The position numbers and the translations under genes are program-made. Below the pieces are notes generated by a model. It searched no databases, was not told the origin of the DNA, and saw only the letters and a program-made list of their open reading frames with translations. Below, one piece after another: positions 15,635-24,353 of a stretch of DNA of 46,219 nt. How positions within the stretch are numbered: position 1 is the first letter of the stretch; the number at the start of each line of letters is the position of its first letter. The stretch comes from Leptospira sp. (GTDB lineage: Bacteria > Spirochaetota > Leptospiria > Leptospirales > Leptospiraceae): contig JAPZRK010000116.1 of assembly GCA_027531445.1 (NCBI GenBank), positions 1 through 46,219 on the forward strand. The letters run 5' to 3'.

Positions 15635-17205
15635 GACACCCAAAACTTAACCCATATTTGACGGAAGATGATTTTGATTTTTTCAACACAGTTTATGATT
15701 TTTCTGAAAACAAAGTGCTTCCTTCCGCAGAAGAGAGAGATGAAAAGGAGATCTGGTCCAATGAGCTCTGGAAAGAATTCAGTAAAGCTGGTCTCACTGG
15801 ACTTTCCATACCATCAGAGTTTGGTGGTGAAAGTGCAAGTTGTTTGCAATGCTCTCATGCAACGGATGCTTTTTCTGCTGGCTCGCTTGATGGAGGAATG
15901 GGGCTATCTTGGGCCGCGCATATGATCATTGGAGCTATGCCCATAGTTTTTCAAGGCACGGAAGCACAGAAAAAAAAGTATCTCCCAAAAATTGCCTCTG
16001 GAGAGTGGATTGCTGGATTTGCCTTGAGTGAGCCTGCTTCTGGTAGTGATGCCGCTTCCCTTCTTACACGCGCTGAGGAAGTTGAAGGAGGATGGAAATT
16101 AAACGGATCAAAAATGTTTATTACAAATGGTCCTGTTGGACAGGTTTTTGTTGTAATGGCAAGGACATCCGAAAAAGGACGTGGTCCTTTGGGCATATCC
16201 GCCTTCATTGTCGAAGAATCAACACCTGGATTTAAGGTAAGTAAGGTTTTAAAAAAATTAGGTCATCATACATCCATGACCGCAGAACTTGTGTTTGAAG
16301 ACATGATCATTCCTAAAGAGAATTTACTTGGTCCGATCAATTCTGGATTTTTGCGGATTGGGAAAGAAACTTTGGAATGGGAAAGAACGGTGTTTGTAGC
16401 TGGTCTTTCTGGCGCCATGGAGTTTTGTTTTCGGACAGGGATGAGATATGCAAAAGAAAGAGTCCAATTTGGTAAATCCATCTCTTCTTTCTATGGAATG
16501 AAAGATATACTCGTTAGAAATTGGGTATACATTCAGGCGGCACGTCGTTTGATTTATTGGGTTGCAGATAGAAAAGACAAAGGTATTCCTTCACCATTAG
16601 AAAGCTCCCTTGGAAAATTGATTTCCTCTGAAATTTCTGAGGACGTTGCGAAGGATGCGGTTCAATTGCTAGGTGGATATGGTTATATGAAAGAATATAC
16701 TGTAGAAAGATTTTATCGTGATGTCAAACTAGGTACGATAGGTGGTGGAACGAGCGAAATCCAACGATCCATCATCGCTTCTTTGTATCCTGGTAAGATA
16801 AAGTTTATGGCTGATTTTTCACGATTAACCAATGAGGTATCACCTGCTGATTCAATTCAAAATATATTATTTGATATACTAATAGACATGGATGCTGAAC
16901 CTGCACGGAAAAGATTACAATCTGTGGAATTTGCCTTTGCAGATGTCCTTTCTTTATTCGTGATCCTGTCTCTCTCCTCGGAAGATGCAAAGAAGGATTT
17001 CCCACACTATACTATCGGTGAAAAGTTGGCTGATAGAAATTTGTTAACCTATTATTTAGTCGGCAAATATCTTACTTCGCTCAGTAGACTGAGTTCTTAT
17101 GCAAATTCACATCTAAATAAGCTGTGGACAAACTTTCAGTTGATAGCAACAAATATTGAAAACTCAGTCAATGAACGCTTTTTAACACTTCAGGACCTTG
17201 CTTAA
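15631..17205 (+). CDS. Acyl-CoA dehydrogenase with C-terminal extension
   Basis: FAD-dependent alpha,beta-dehydrogenase of acyl-CoA, passing electrons to ETF. The 524-residue protein has the usual fold: FALSEPASGSDA (about 128-140) for FAD/substrate contact, MFITNG, YAKERVQFG and LLGGYGYMKEY. Past about residue 392 there is an extra helical region of some 130 residues not present in standard 380-residue enzymes. In the GTIGGGTSEIQR loop (about 368) the Glu used as base by medium-chain enzymes is Gly; WERTVFVAG near 250 supplies a Glu at the isovaleryl/long-chain enzyme position, which is probably the base. Coupled to the upstream synthetase by an ATGA overlap. The electron acceptor genes etfBA are in the window at 35896-37627. 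Confidence 0.9.
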   Translation: MRHPKLNPYLTEDDFDFFNTVYDFSENKVLPSAEERDEKEIWSNELWKEFSKAGLTGLSIPSEFGGESASCLQCSHATDAFSAGSLDGGMGLSWAAHMIIGAMPIVFQGTEAQKKKYLPKIASGEWIAGFALSEPASGSDAASLLTRAEEVEGGWKLNGSKMFITNGPVGQVFVVMARTSEKGRGPLGISAFIVEESTPGFKVSKVLKKLGHHTSMTAELVFEDMIIPKENLLGPINSGFLRIGKETLEWERTVFVAGLSGAMEFCFRTGMRYAKERVQFGKSISSFYGMKDILVRNWVYIQAARRLIYWVADRKDKGIPSPLESSLGKLISSEISEDVAKDAVQLLGGYGYMKEYTVERFYRDVKLGTIGGGTSEIQRSIIASLYPGKIKFMADFSRLTNEVSPADSIQNILFDILIDMDAEPARKRLQSVEFAFADVLSLFVILSLSSEDAKKDFPHYTIGEKLADRNLLTYYLVGKYLTSLSRLSSYANSHLNKLWTNFQLIATNIENSVNERFLTLQDLA

Positions 17206-17208
17206 TTC

Positions 17209-18435
17209 ATGAACCCTTCACTTCGAGTTGCTTTGATTTATCTGGTGCTCGGAGTGATTTGGATATTTGGATCTGACACGGTGTTGTCTTTTTTTATTGC
17301 GAGTTCCCCGGAATTTCAAAAGGCACAATCATTTAAGGGTTGGTTTTTTGTCGGGGTTTCTTCCATTATCATTTATATTCTGCTCATCAGAGAGTTTAAT
17401 AAGCAGACAAAAGCCAGTCGAGAACGTTATGAAAGCGAACAATTATACCAAAACATACTTAAAAGAATCAAAGAATCCGTAATTGTATTTAATATAAATA
17501 ATTGGAAAATCGAATTACTATCAGAACAAACATCCACTTTTTTTGAGATTCCTCATAACGATATCATCGCCAATCCAATCTTACTTTCTGAAAGATTGCA
17601 TCCGATTGATAGGGAATTAGTCATCGATATATGGCAAAATCGAATGAAGGAAAATCTTGAAGGACTCACATATCGCTTAATTATGCCAGACGGTAGAGTG
17701 AAGTGGGCATTTGAAAATAGGTTGTACATAAACGATTTAGAGAATAAAGTAGAGAGAGCCATTGCGATCACTACGGATATCACTGACTACATGACGAAGC
17801 AAGAACTTCTGGAAAAGTCAGTCAAAGAAAATGGTACATTATTAACAGAAGTTCACCACCGTGTGAAGAATAATTTAGCGGTAATTATTTCCTTCCTTCA
17901 GCTCCAATCCTACTCTGCTTCCCATGAATCTGCGGAAATTCTCGAACAAAGCATTGCGCGAATCAAAGCGATCGCACTTGTTCATGAAAAACTTTACAGT
18001 TCTTCAAATTTATCTAGAATCGATGCCCGTGAATACGTTCACAGTCTTGTCGACAACATCAAACTCATGTACATGCGGGATGACGTAAGTGTTATGTTAG
18101 ATATCGATGAGAAAGAAATGGATATTGCGATGTCTATCCCTTTTGGCCTTATGATCACTGAAATGTTGACAAATAGTTTCCGTCACGCATTTCCATCAAT
18201 AAATGCACCGATGATCAAAATCATTTTACGAAATCATTCAAATCTTGCATGGGAATTTTCCTATGAAGATAATGGTAAAGGATTTCCAGAGGGTTTCAAT
18301 TTTAGAGAAACAACGTCCATTGGAATGTCTGTTATATTCTCCTTATGCAGTCAACTTTCCGGCAGAGAAAAGAAAGTGATTTCAGAACCGGGGAAGGGAA
18401 TTTATTATCTGTTTGAATTTTTACCCAAAAAATAG
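17209..18435 (+). CDS. Membrane sensor histidine kinase (PAS, HisKA_2)
   Basis: A 408-residue kinase with two N-terminal membrane segments (about 7-29 and 44-62) bounding a short periplasmic loop, a PAS domain (about 80-195, ending in the AIAITTDITDY stretch) and a HisKA_2-type dimerisation domain with phosphoacceptor His in EVHHRVKNNLAVI (about 215-228). The ATPase domain shows an N box (MLTNSFRHAF, about 318) and a G1 box (DNGKGFP, about 353). No receiver domain or response regulator gene lies beside it. It starts three bases after the acyl-CoA dehydrogenase and ends nine bases before maoC, so it is co-expressed with lipid enzymes; its signal may relate to fatty acids or the membrane, which is inference. 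Confidence 0.85.
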   Translation: MNPSLRVALIYLVLGVIWIFGSDTVLSFFIASSPEFQKAQSFKGWFFVGVSSIIIYILLIREFNKQTKASRERYESEQLYQNILKRIKESVIVFNINNWKIELLSEQTSTFFEIPHNDIIANPILLSERLHPIDRELVIDIWQNRMKENLEGLTYRLIMPDGRVKWAFENRLYINDLENKVERAIAITTDITDYMTKQELLEKSVKENGTLLTEVHHRVKNNLAVIISFLQLQSYSASHESAEILEQSIARIKAIALVHEKLYSSSNLSRIDAREYVHSLVDNIKLMYMRDDVSVMLDIDEKEMDIAMSIPFGLMITEMLTNSFRHAFPSINAPMIKIILRNHSNLAWEFSYEDNGKGFPEGFNFRETTSIGMSVIFSLCSQLSGREKKVISEPGKGIYYLFEFLPKK

Positions 18436-18444
18436 GAAGAGCAA

Positions 18445-18870
18445 ATGATCTACCAAAAAGGAAAAACATACGAGGAAATTCAAATTGGAGATACTGCCTC
18501 ATTTGCAAAAACGATTACAGAGACCGATGTTTATCTGTTTGCTGGTATTAGTGGAGATTTTAATCCCCTTCATACTGATGAGGAATATGCGAAAACCACG
18601 ATTTTTGGAACGCGCATTGCACATGGTGGATTGGCGGCTTCACTTCTTGCACCCGTTTTAGGAATGAAGTTGCCAGGTCTTGGAACCGTGGCTCTTGAAA
18701 CGACTACAAAGTTTCGCAAACCTGTGTTTTTTGGTGATACAATTACATGTCAGGTGGAAGTGTATGAAAAGGTAGCGAAGTTGAAAGCAGTTCGAATGAA
18801 AATCGTTTGGACAAATCAAAAAAATGAAATCGTAAGCAAAGGTGAGACGATGGTCATTCCTCCTGGCTGA
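18445..18870 (+). CDS. MaoC-family (R)-specific enoyl-CoA hydratase
   Basis: A single hot-dog domain protein of 141 residues. The hydratase signature is present: FAGISGDFNPLHTDEEYA (Asp and His catalytic pair near residues 36 and 41) followed by FGTRIAHGGL. It hydrates trans-2-enoyl-CoA to (R)-3-hydroxyacyl-CoA, which could act directly after the acyl-CoA dehydrogenase of the same operon. An AAGAG box precedes the ATG. It is the last gene of the operon that starts at 13751 and overlaps the convergent DUF1292-like gene by 17 bp. Confidence 0.88.
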   Translation: MIYQKGKTYEEIQIGDTASFAKTITETDVYLFAGISGDFNPLHTDEEYAKTTIFGTRIAHGGLAASLLAPVLGMKLPGLGTVALETTTKFRKPVFFGDTITCQVEVYEKVAKLKAVRMKIVWTNQKNEIVSKGETMVIPPG

Positions 18871-19219
18871 GAAATTGACCGATCAAACCGATTTCATCTT
18901 CTACATATTCGGACACTTCTTCTAATTCATCTGGATCAATGATCTCTTCCAAAATTTCATCACCGTTGTCATCGTTTCCCAAACGCAAAACTATATATCC
19001 TGGCACGTCTGAATCGGGATCATCTAACTCAACATTGACGAGGTAGTACTCTGCTTCCGAAGTCGGAAGAAAAACTAAATACTCATAGCCATTTAGCGGA
19101 AACGAGTAAAAAACTTCCCACTGGAATGTATTTCCTTTTTCATCTACAAGATCTATCTCTTCAGAAGTTCGATTCGGAAGGAAATCGTCTCCAGAGAATC
19201 CTAAATCACCAAACTCCAT
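18854..19219 (-). CDS. DUF1292-like acidic protein
   Basis: A 121-residue, strongly acidic protein. The pattern EEIDLVDEKGNTFQWEVFYS followed by GYEYLVFLP, then YYLVNVELDD and an acidic tail, resembles the DUF1292 family of small bacterial proteins of unknown function. No signal peptide. Its ATG shares one base with the stop codon of the HNH gene, so the two genes are translationally coupled. Confidence 0.7.
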   Translation of the reverse strand: MEFGDLGFSGDDFLPNRTSEEIDLVDEKGNTFQWEVFYSFPLNGYEYLVFLPTSEAEYYLVNVELDDPDSDVPGYIVLRLGNDDNGDEILEEIIDPDELEEVSEYVEDEIGLIGQFLSQEE

Positions 19220-19515
19220 TAGGTAAAGAAATCCTTTTCAAACGGAAGGCTGTGTTTTTTTTTGAAGTTGCAATCTTTACATGACGGGACTAAATTTCCC
19301 TTATTTGATAATCCGCCTCGTATAAGTGGAATTAGATGGTCCATTGTGAGTTCTTCCACTTTGAATTTTTTCCCACAGTAATGACAGACACCGGATGCAC
19401 GTTTATTCTTCCACCAGGCTGAGTTTTTGAGTTCTTTTGCCTTACGTCTTTCGCGAGAAATATCCTCGTCAGAAACATTGGAAAAAAAAGTCTCCTCCGG
19501 AATTTCATTCTGCAT
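19219..19515 (-). CDS. HNH endonuclease
   Basis: Small free-standing HNH nuclease of about 98 residues (111 if the upstream TTG at 19554 is used; neither start has a ribosome binding site). A zinc-ribbon is built from CHYCG and CKDCNFKK, with the catalytic HNH pattern DHLIPL, RGG and NLVPSC between. This matches genomic HNH proteins of the 5-methylcytosine-specific McrA-like group, some of which act in phage defence or recombination; here no partner restriction or mobile-element gene is present. Coupled to the DUF1292-like gene. It is divergent from and very close to the opgC-like gene. Confidence 0.85.
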   Translation of the reverse strand: MQNEIPEETFFSNVSDEDISRERRKAKELKNSAWWKNKRASGVCHYCGKKFKVEELTMDHLIPLIRGGLSNKGNLVPSCKDCNFKKKHSLPFEKDFFT

Positions 19516-19575
19516 ACAAAAAGACAAACGAGATTGAGAGAATGTGTCAATCAAAGAAAAAAGATCGACGGATAG

Positions 19576-20712
19576 TTGAGTTTTACTTATTCAAGAGTGA
19601 GGGTGGCACGACTTCTTTATCTAGACAATCTCCGTTCCTTTGCTCTGCTTTTGGGCATCATCTTTCATGCCGCCATCGTCTACGCCTCTAAAATCGGATA
19701 TGCGATTCAGAATATGCAACGCCTTGATTCTTTAAGTTATTTTTGTTTTTGGATTCATAGCTTTCGAATGCCACTTTTCTTTTTAATCTCGGGTTACTTT
19801 TCTGCCTTGGTTTGGGAAAAAAAAGGCAAAAACATGTACATCGAAGGGCGGATCTTTCGGATATTTATACCCATGGCATTGGGTTTGCTTTTGCTTTCGC
19901 CAATTCAGTACTTTTTGATGAGTCTGATCAAGTCCCCAGATTTAAAACTGATCGTCTTTTTAGAAAGATTTTTTACACCTCAATCTTTCGCACATTCGCA
20001 TATTTGGTTTCTTGTCGATCTTTTGATCTTTAGTATCCTATTTATACTTACTCCAAAGAAGTATCTAAAAAACATTGCAACTTACATTGATCGAAGTCTC
20101 ATTCCGATAGGAATTGTATTCGTCACTTTCGTATGGAGTTTGACTCTTTTTTCACATGCATTTTTTCCACGCGGTGATTCTTTTTACGGTATCGATAAGC
20201 TTACTTTTTTCTATCAATTAGGGTTTTTCATCTCCGGTCTTTTTATTTATTATTTAAACATTTTATCCCATTTTAGGGATCATATTACCAGCATCGATAT
20301 ACTAACATGGCTTTGTCTAGGGATCTTTGTTTTTTTAATTTTTTATCAATTGGAAACAAGTGATCCTCTGTGGATGCCATACTTTTATGGGAGAATCCTG
20401 ATTCGTGGACTTCATCTTTTTGTTTGGTGTATTTCGCCGTTTGTTTGGGCAATCTTCTTTCACCTTTTATTCAAAAAGTATTTTAATTTTACGAATGTCT
20501 TTACTGTATATTTAATTGATAGCAGTCTGCCGATTTATTTGCTTCACCATCCGATATCCCTAATTACTGCATTTTATTTTCGTGGGTTGGACATACCGGT
20601 AATGACAAAATTTGGATTGCATACTATCATCGTTATTTCACTTAGCTTTTTTTTGTATGATACATTTATTAAAAATACCATCATCTTGCGTAAGTTATTC
20701 GGATTGAAGTGA
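19576..20712 (+). CDS. OpgC-like membrane acyltransferase (acyltransferase family 3)
   Basis: Integral membrane acyltransferase of 378 residues with about 10 segments. LYLDNLRSFALLLGIIFHA (catalytic-type His, residue 31) and IHSFRMPLFFLISGYFS (about 62-78) match OpgC, the protein that adds succinyl groups to periplasmic glucans, more closely than generic family 3 acyltransferases. With opgG and opgH in the same window, modification of periplasmic glucans is a reasonable role, though the gene is 15 kb away. The start is uncertain: TTG at 19576 is used, GTG at 19597 is an alternative, and neither has a clear ribosome binding site. Confidence 0.75.
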   Translation: MSFTYSRVRVARLLYLDNLRSFALLLGIIFHAAIVYASKIGYAIQNMQRLDSLSYFCFWIHSFRMPLFFLISGYFSALVWEKKGKNMYIEGRIFRIFIPMALGLLLLSPIQYFLMSLIKSPDLKLIVFLERFFTPQSFAHSHIWFLVDLLIFSILFILTPKKYLKNIATYIDRSLIPIGIVFVTFVWSLTLFSHAFFPRGDSFYGIDKLTFFYQLGFFISGLFIYYLNILSHFRDHITSIDILTWLCLGIFVFLIFYQLETSDPLWMPYFYGRILIRGLHLFVWCISPFVWAIFFHLLFKKYFNFTNVFTVYLIDSSLPIYLLHHPISLITAFYFRGLDIPVMTKFGLHTIIVISLSFFLYDTFIKNTIILRKLFGLK

Positions 20713-20727
20713 TACTATGTTAAAACG

Positions 20728-22131
20728 TTAGATGCGATTGACTGCTTGTATGGCTGATTCAATCGCCGCATCCATCGTACCTGTATGTTTTGCGAGGTGT
20801 TCTCCTGCAAAAAATACCCTTTCATAACTTGTAAAAAACGGTTCTTTGATACCCATCGATCCGGGCGGAAATAATGATACAAAACCGCTTCGACCGGTAT
20901 TTTTGGAGAATGAATGAAATTGGTATCTGTTGTCAAAGACCTCAACAGTTTCCAAAGATTTGGTTTCTTGAAGGGATAGTTTGAGTAGCGCCTTTCTTTG
21001 TGTTTCTGATCCTTTTTCGAATAGAACACTTCGATCGCCTGTCGTTAAAGAAGTGATTGCATAAGTGGTTTCGCCAATCGCTTCTTCTCCACTTAGATAT
21101 AAACTTTGCGCTGGCGTGTGAGTTAGCTGAAAGAAGGGTGAAGTTCGTTCGTCTTTTTTACATATGACTAAATTTTTAGAAATGCGTCCTGTTTGCATAC
21201 GCAAGCTCGAATAGACAATATCTTTTGGGAGGGTAGGGAGCCATTTGATGTCCAACAGGTTTTGTGGAGGAATTGTACAAATCAAAAGATTCGCTTTCAG
21301 AGTTCTTCCAGAGGCGAGTTCCACTTGAACCGAATTTTTGATCTGACTGACTTTTGTTACCTGGTCTGCCAACGAGATTTCTGTTTCTTTGCCAAGTAGT
21401 TCGATCAGCCCAGAGATAATTTTCTCCGCGCCTCCAGAAATGTAGTATTGGGGTCTGAGTGAAGATTCCTGCGAAGCTAGATCATTTAAAATGGACTCAC
21501 TAGAAATTTGGCTGAGATCACCTCCCATGAGTGTGCGGTAAGTTTCAGAGAGAGATTTGACTTCTTCTTCAGCTATCCCTTGGTAACGTGCATAAGATGC
21601 AAAATTGATTTTGTCTAGGCCTTGTTTTTGGCTTTCACTCAAAGATTTGTGTAGGTCGATAACTTTCTCTAATGTTTCAAGTGAAGCTTTTGAAATTTGA
21701 ATCAAGGATGCGTCATTTGAGTTTTGCAATCGAAATTGATTGCCGATCGGGGATGCTTTTAAGTTCAAACCTAATTGTTTAACAAGTGTTTTAATATCAG
21801 ATTGACCTTCGCCGATCCACTCTCCACCTAAGTCTTGCGTGAGTCCGAGCAATTTATCTTGAAAAGTAAAAATTCGTCCCCCAAGCCGATCACCTCGTTC
21901 AACAATGGTTACTTGGTATCCTGATTGTTTGAGAAGGTATGCGGAATAAAGACCCGAAAGTCCTCCTCCTAGAACGATCGCCTTTTTAATGGAGGATAAC
22001 TGAGTAGGAGTGGTCACTTGAGTTGAGGCTTCTGTTTGCCCTGTAGAAGAGCCGAATGTGGAAGAAGGCTTTGTGATCGAAAGTAAGGTTCCAGTGAGTC
22101 CTAGTTTTTTGAGAAAATCGATACGGTTCAT
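20728..22131 (-). CDS. FAD-dependent amine oxidase, probably exported
   Basis: Flavin monoamine-oxidase family protein of 467 residues. The FAD-binding Rossmann fold starts at about residue 50 (AIVLGGGLSGLYSAYLLKQS, then ERGDRLGGR), DLGGEWIG follows, and the C-terminal FAD contact is FFAGEHLAKHTGTMDAAIES. It oxidises an amine or amino acid to an imine with release of peroxide; the substrate is unknown. The N terminus RIDFLKKLGLTGTLL looks like a twin-arginine signal in which the second Arg is Ile, followed by a Ser/Thr/Gln-rich linker to residue 48. A GGGGA box precedes the ATG. Convergent with the opgC-like gene, divergent from the 7TM sensor gene. Confidence 0.82.
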   Translation of the reverse strand: MNRIDFLKKLGLTGTLLSITKPSSTFGSSTGQTEASTQVTTPTQLSSIKKAIVLGGGLSGLYSAYLLKQSGYQVTIVERGDRLGGRIFTFQDKLLGLTQDLGGEWIGEGQSDIKTLVKQLGLNLKASPIGNQFRLQNSNDASLIQISKASLETLEKVIDLHKSLSESQKQGLDKINFASYARYQGIAEEEVKSLSETYRTLMGGDLSQISSESILNDLASQESSLRPQYYISGGAEKIISGLIELLGKETEISLADQVTKVSQIKNSVQVELASGRTLKANLLICTIPPQNLLDIKWLPTLPKDIVYSSLRMQTGRISKNLVICKKDERTSPFFQLTHTPAQSLYLSGEEAIGETTYAITSLTTGDRSVLFEKGSETQRKALLKLSLQETKSLETVEVFDNRYQFHSFSKNTGRSGFVSLFPPGSMGIKEPFFTSYERVFFAGEHLAKHTGTMDAAIESAIQAVNRI

Positions 22132-22195
22132 AGATCTATCCCCTAAAATTTACTGAATCGGAAAAAAGGCTAGAAAAAATACCTAATTCGTATTT

Positions 22196-22224
22196 AATAG
22201 TGTAGGCTTTTTTATAACACTATT
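22196..22224. promoter_or_regulatory. Inverted repeat just upstream of the 7TM sensor start
   Basis: AATAGTGT (22196-22203) and ACACTATT (22217-22224) are perfect 8-base inverted arms separated by 13 bases, ending two bases before the ATG at 22227. It could be an operator in the divergent promoter region or an mRNA hairpin over the translation start, which has no Shine-Dalgarno sequence. Confidence 0.45.
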
Positions 22225-22226
22225 TT

Positions 22227-24353
22227 ATGACTGGACTCCCGAATTTGAAACAGCATTCCATTCTCCTCGCATTTCTCCTGCCATTTTTGTCCGCGTTCTC
22301 ACTTTTTGGGGAAGTACCCTTTCCTTTAAAAGTCGATATGAACGGCAAGAATTTGCATCGGTACATCACCGTTCTGGAAGATACCAAGGCAGAATTGTCT
22401 TACTTTGATGTGACTTCCGGGAAATACGATGCCAATTTCAAAAGAGTCAATTCTGAGAACTTAGGATTTTCAAAGTCTCAATTCTGGGTTCGACTTCCGG
22501 TAGAAAACAAAGAAGAGTCAACCTTATCCTGGTTACTTGAATTTAATTTTCCCCTCATTGACGAAATTGAGATCTACGCGTCAAATATCCCAGCAGAAAC
22601 GATCAGGAAATCGGGTGATTTGTTTCCATTCCATCAAAGAAGTTTAGAGTATCGGAACGTTGTGTTTACTTTACATGAGGCGGCGCGTTCGGAAGCCGTT
22701 TATTACATTCGCATCAAATCTGAGTCTACGATACCTCTTGCGTTGAATGCATGGTCTCATCGTGAATTGATTAGCAAAATGAACAAAGAGCAGATTGTCA
22801 TTGGTTTATTTTATGGCATCATGCTTGTAATGGCACTTTATAATCTCATCATTTATCTCTTCACTAGAGATATTAGCTATATTTTATATGTTCTCTTTAT
22901 TATCGCCATATCATTGTTTCACCTTTCAAACAATGGCTTAGCCTTTCAATACTTATGGCCAAATTCCCTATGGTGGAGTAACTTTTGTTTGCCATTTTTT
23001 ATGACGATATCATGTATCTTTGGCGTCATATTTACGATCTTTTTTTTAGACCTAAAAAAGTACGCGCCTCTTTTAGAGCGTACTATGTTTATATGGTGTT
23101 ATGTTCTTGTTGCAAGTAGTATCCTTACTTTGATTTTACCCTACCGAGTAAGTGTGCTTACCGCTATCGGATCAGTGATACCTTCTTCGATTATCATGAT
23201 CATAAGTGGTTTTGTAACTTATCTCAGAAAAGGTCGAACTGCTTCATATTACTTAATATCTTGGACTGCTTTTTTGTTAGGTGTAATTTTGTATTCCTTG
23301 AAGAGTTTAGGCGTTTTGCCAGACAACCAAGTCACAAGATGGACCATCCAAATCGGCACGGCCCTAGAAGTGATTTTATTATCTTTGGGACTTGCAGATA
23401 AAATCAATACACTCTCACGAAGTTTGCAAGAAAATCTGAAAGCTCTATCCCTTGCAAAAGTTAAAATTGAAGATTCTGAAAAAAGATTTCGTGAAATTTT
23501 CCAAGGTACAGAAGAGATCGTCTTCCTTTTGAATGAGGATACTCAAATCATCAACGCAAATCGTGCCATCACCAAACACTTGGGCTATCGCACTGATGAT
23601 ATCAAAGGAAAAAAATTGGCGGACCTTTTGTTCCCGATGAAAGGTAAAAAAGAAGGATTCAATCTTTTATATCTCAATGATAAATTAACAGAATTAAAAA
23701 TGGTTGGAAAGGTAGCTTCCTTCCAAGTGGAATTCGGTCAAAAATATGTAAAAGAACCAAAAGATATGTATGTTCGTTTACAATACATCGAATTTGAGGA
23801 TTCGAGGGAGATACTTGCAACACTATCCCCCCAGTATGAGGATATTCTTCAAGGATTCATTGATTCCGAACGTATCGAATTTACGATCAATAACTACCTA
23901 AGAAACGCAGAACTCGTCTCCCAAAAAGTCACAGCTAACTTAGGTAAATATTTGGATCCTTCTGCACAGACTGAAGTTCGAACTTCACTCCGAGAAATCA
24001 TCATTAATGCGATTGAACATGGAAATCTAAGCATTGGATTTGAAGAAAAATCGGAAGCCCTTTTGTCGGGCACCTATCTCGACTTTCTACAAAAAAGACA
24101 AGAAGACCCACGTTACAACCGCAAGTCGATTAAAATTGAATATGTTTTTAATGATGAATATGTAGCATATCGGATTACCGATGAGGGTAAAGGATTTGAT
24201 CATAAAAAAGTGTTTCAAAAATCCATTGATGAGATAAATGAATCGTTTGAACAGCATGGAAGAGGGATATTTATGACGAGATCAGTATTCGACAGAGTGG
24301 AATACAACGATGCAGGCAATCAAGTTCGCCTGATCAAATACTTCCGCATTTAA
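22227..24353 (+). CDS. 7TM-DISM receptor with PAS and GHKL ATPase domain
   Basis: Membrane receptor of 708 residues. Order: signal peptide (1-29), extracellular 7TMR-DISMED2-type domain (about 32-185, with the FWVRLPVENK motif), seven membrane segments (about 188-395), a PAS domain (about 410-520, RFREIFQGTEEIVFLL), and a C-terminal GHKL ATPase domain (about 545-708). The ATPase N box is REIIINAIEHGN and the G1-like motif DEGKGFDHKK; this resembles RsbW/SpoIIAB-type protein serine kinases, and no phosphoacceptor-His domain lies between PAS and ATPase. It may therefore act on an anti-sigma-antagonist partner and not on a response regulator. Overlaps the convergent prmA by 4 bp. Confidence 0.85.
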   Translation: MTGLPNLKQHSILLAFLLPFLSAFSLFGEVPFPLKVDMNGKNLHRYITVLEDTKAELSYFDVTSGKYDANFKRVNSENLGFSKSQFWVRLPVENKEESTLSWLLEFNFPLIDEIEIYASNIPAETIRKSGDLFPFHQRSLEYRNVVFTLHEAARSEAVYYIRIKSESTIPLALNAWSHRELISKMNKEQIVIGLFYGIMLVMALYNLIIYLFTRDISYILYVLFIIAISLFHLSNNGLAFQYLWPNSLWWSNFCLPFFMTISCIFGVIFTIFFLDLKKYAPLLERTMFIWCYVLVASSILTLILPYRVSVLTAIGSVIPSSIIMIISGFVTYLRKGRTASYYLISWTAFLLGVILYSLKSLGVLPDNQVTRWTIQIGTALEVILLSLGLADKINTLSRSLQENLKALSLAKVKIEDSEKRFREIFQGTEEIVFLLNEDTQIINANRAITKHLGYRTDDIKGKKLADLLFPMKGKKEGFNLLYLNDKLTELKMVGKVASFQVEFGQKYVKEPKDMYVRLQYIEFEDSREILATLSPQYEDILQGFIDSERIEFTINNYLRNAELVSQKVTANLGKYLDPSAQTEVRTSLREIIINAIEHGNLSIGFEEKSEALLSGTYLDFLQKRQEDPRYNRKSIKIEYVFNDEYVAYRITDEGKGFDHKKVFQKSIDEINESFEQHGRGIFMTRSVFDRVEYNDAGNQVRLIKYFRI

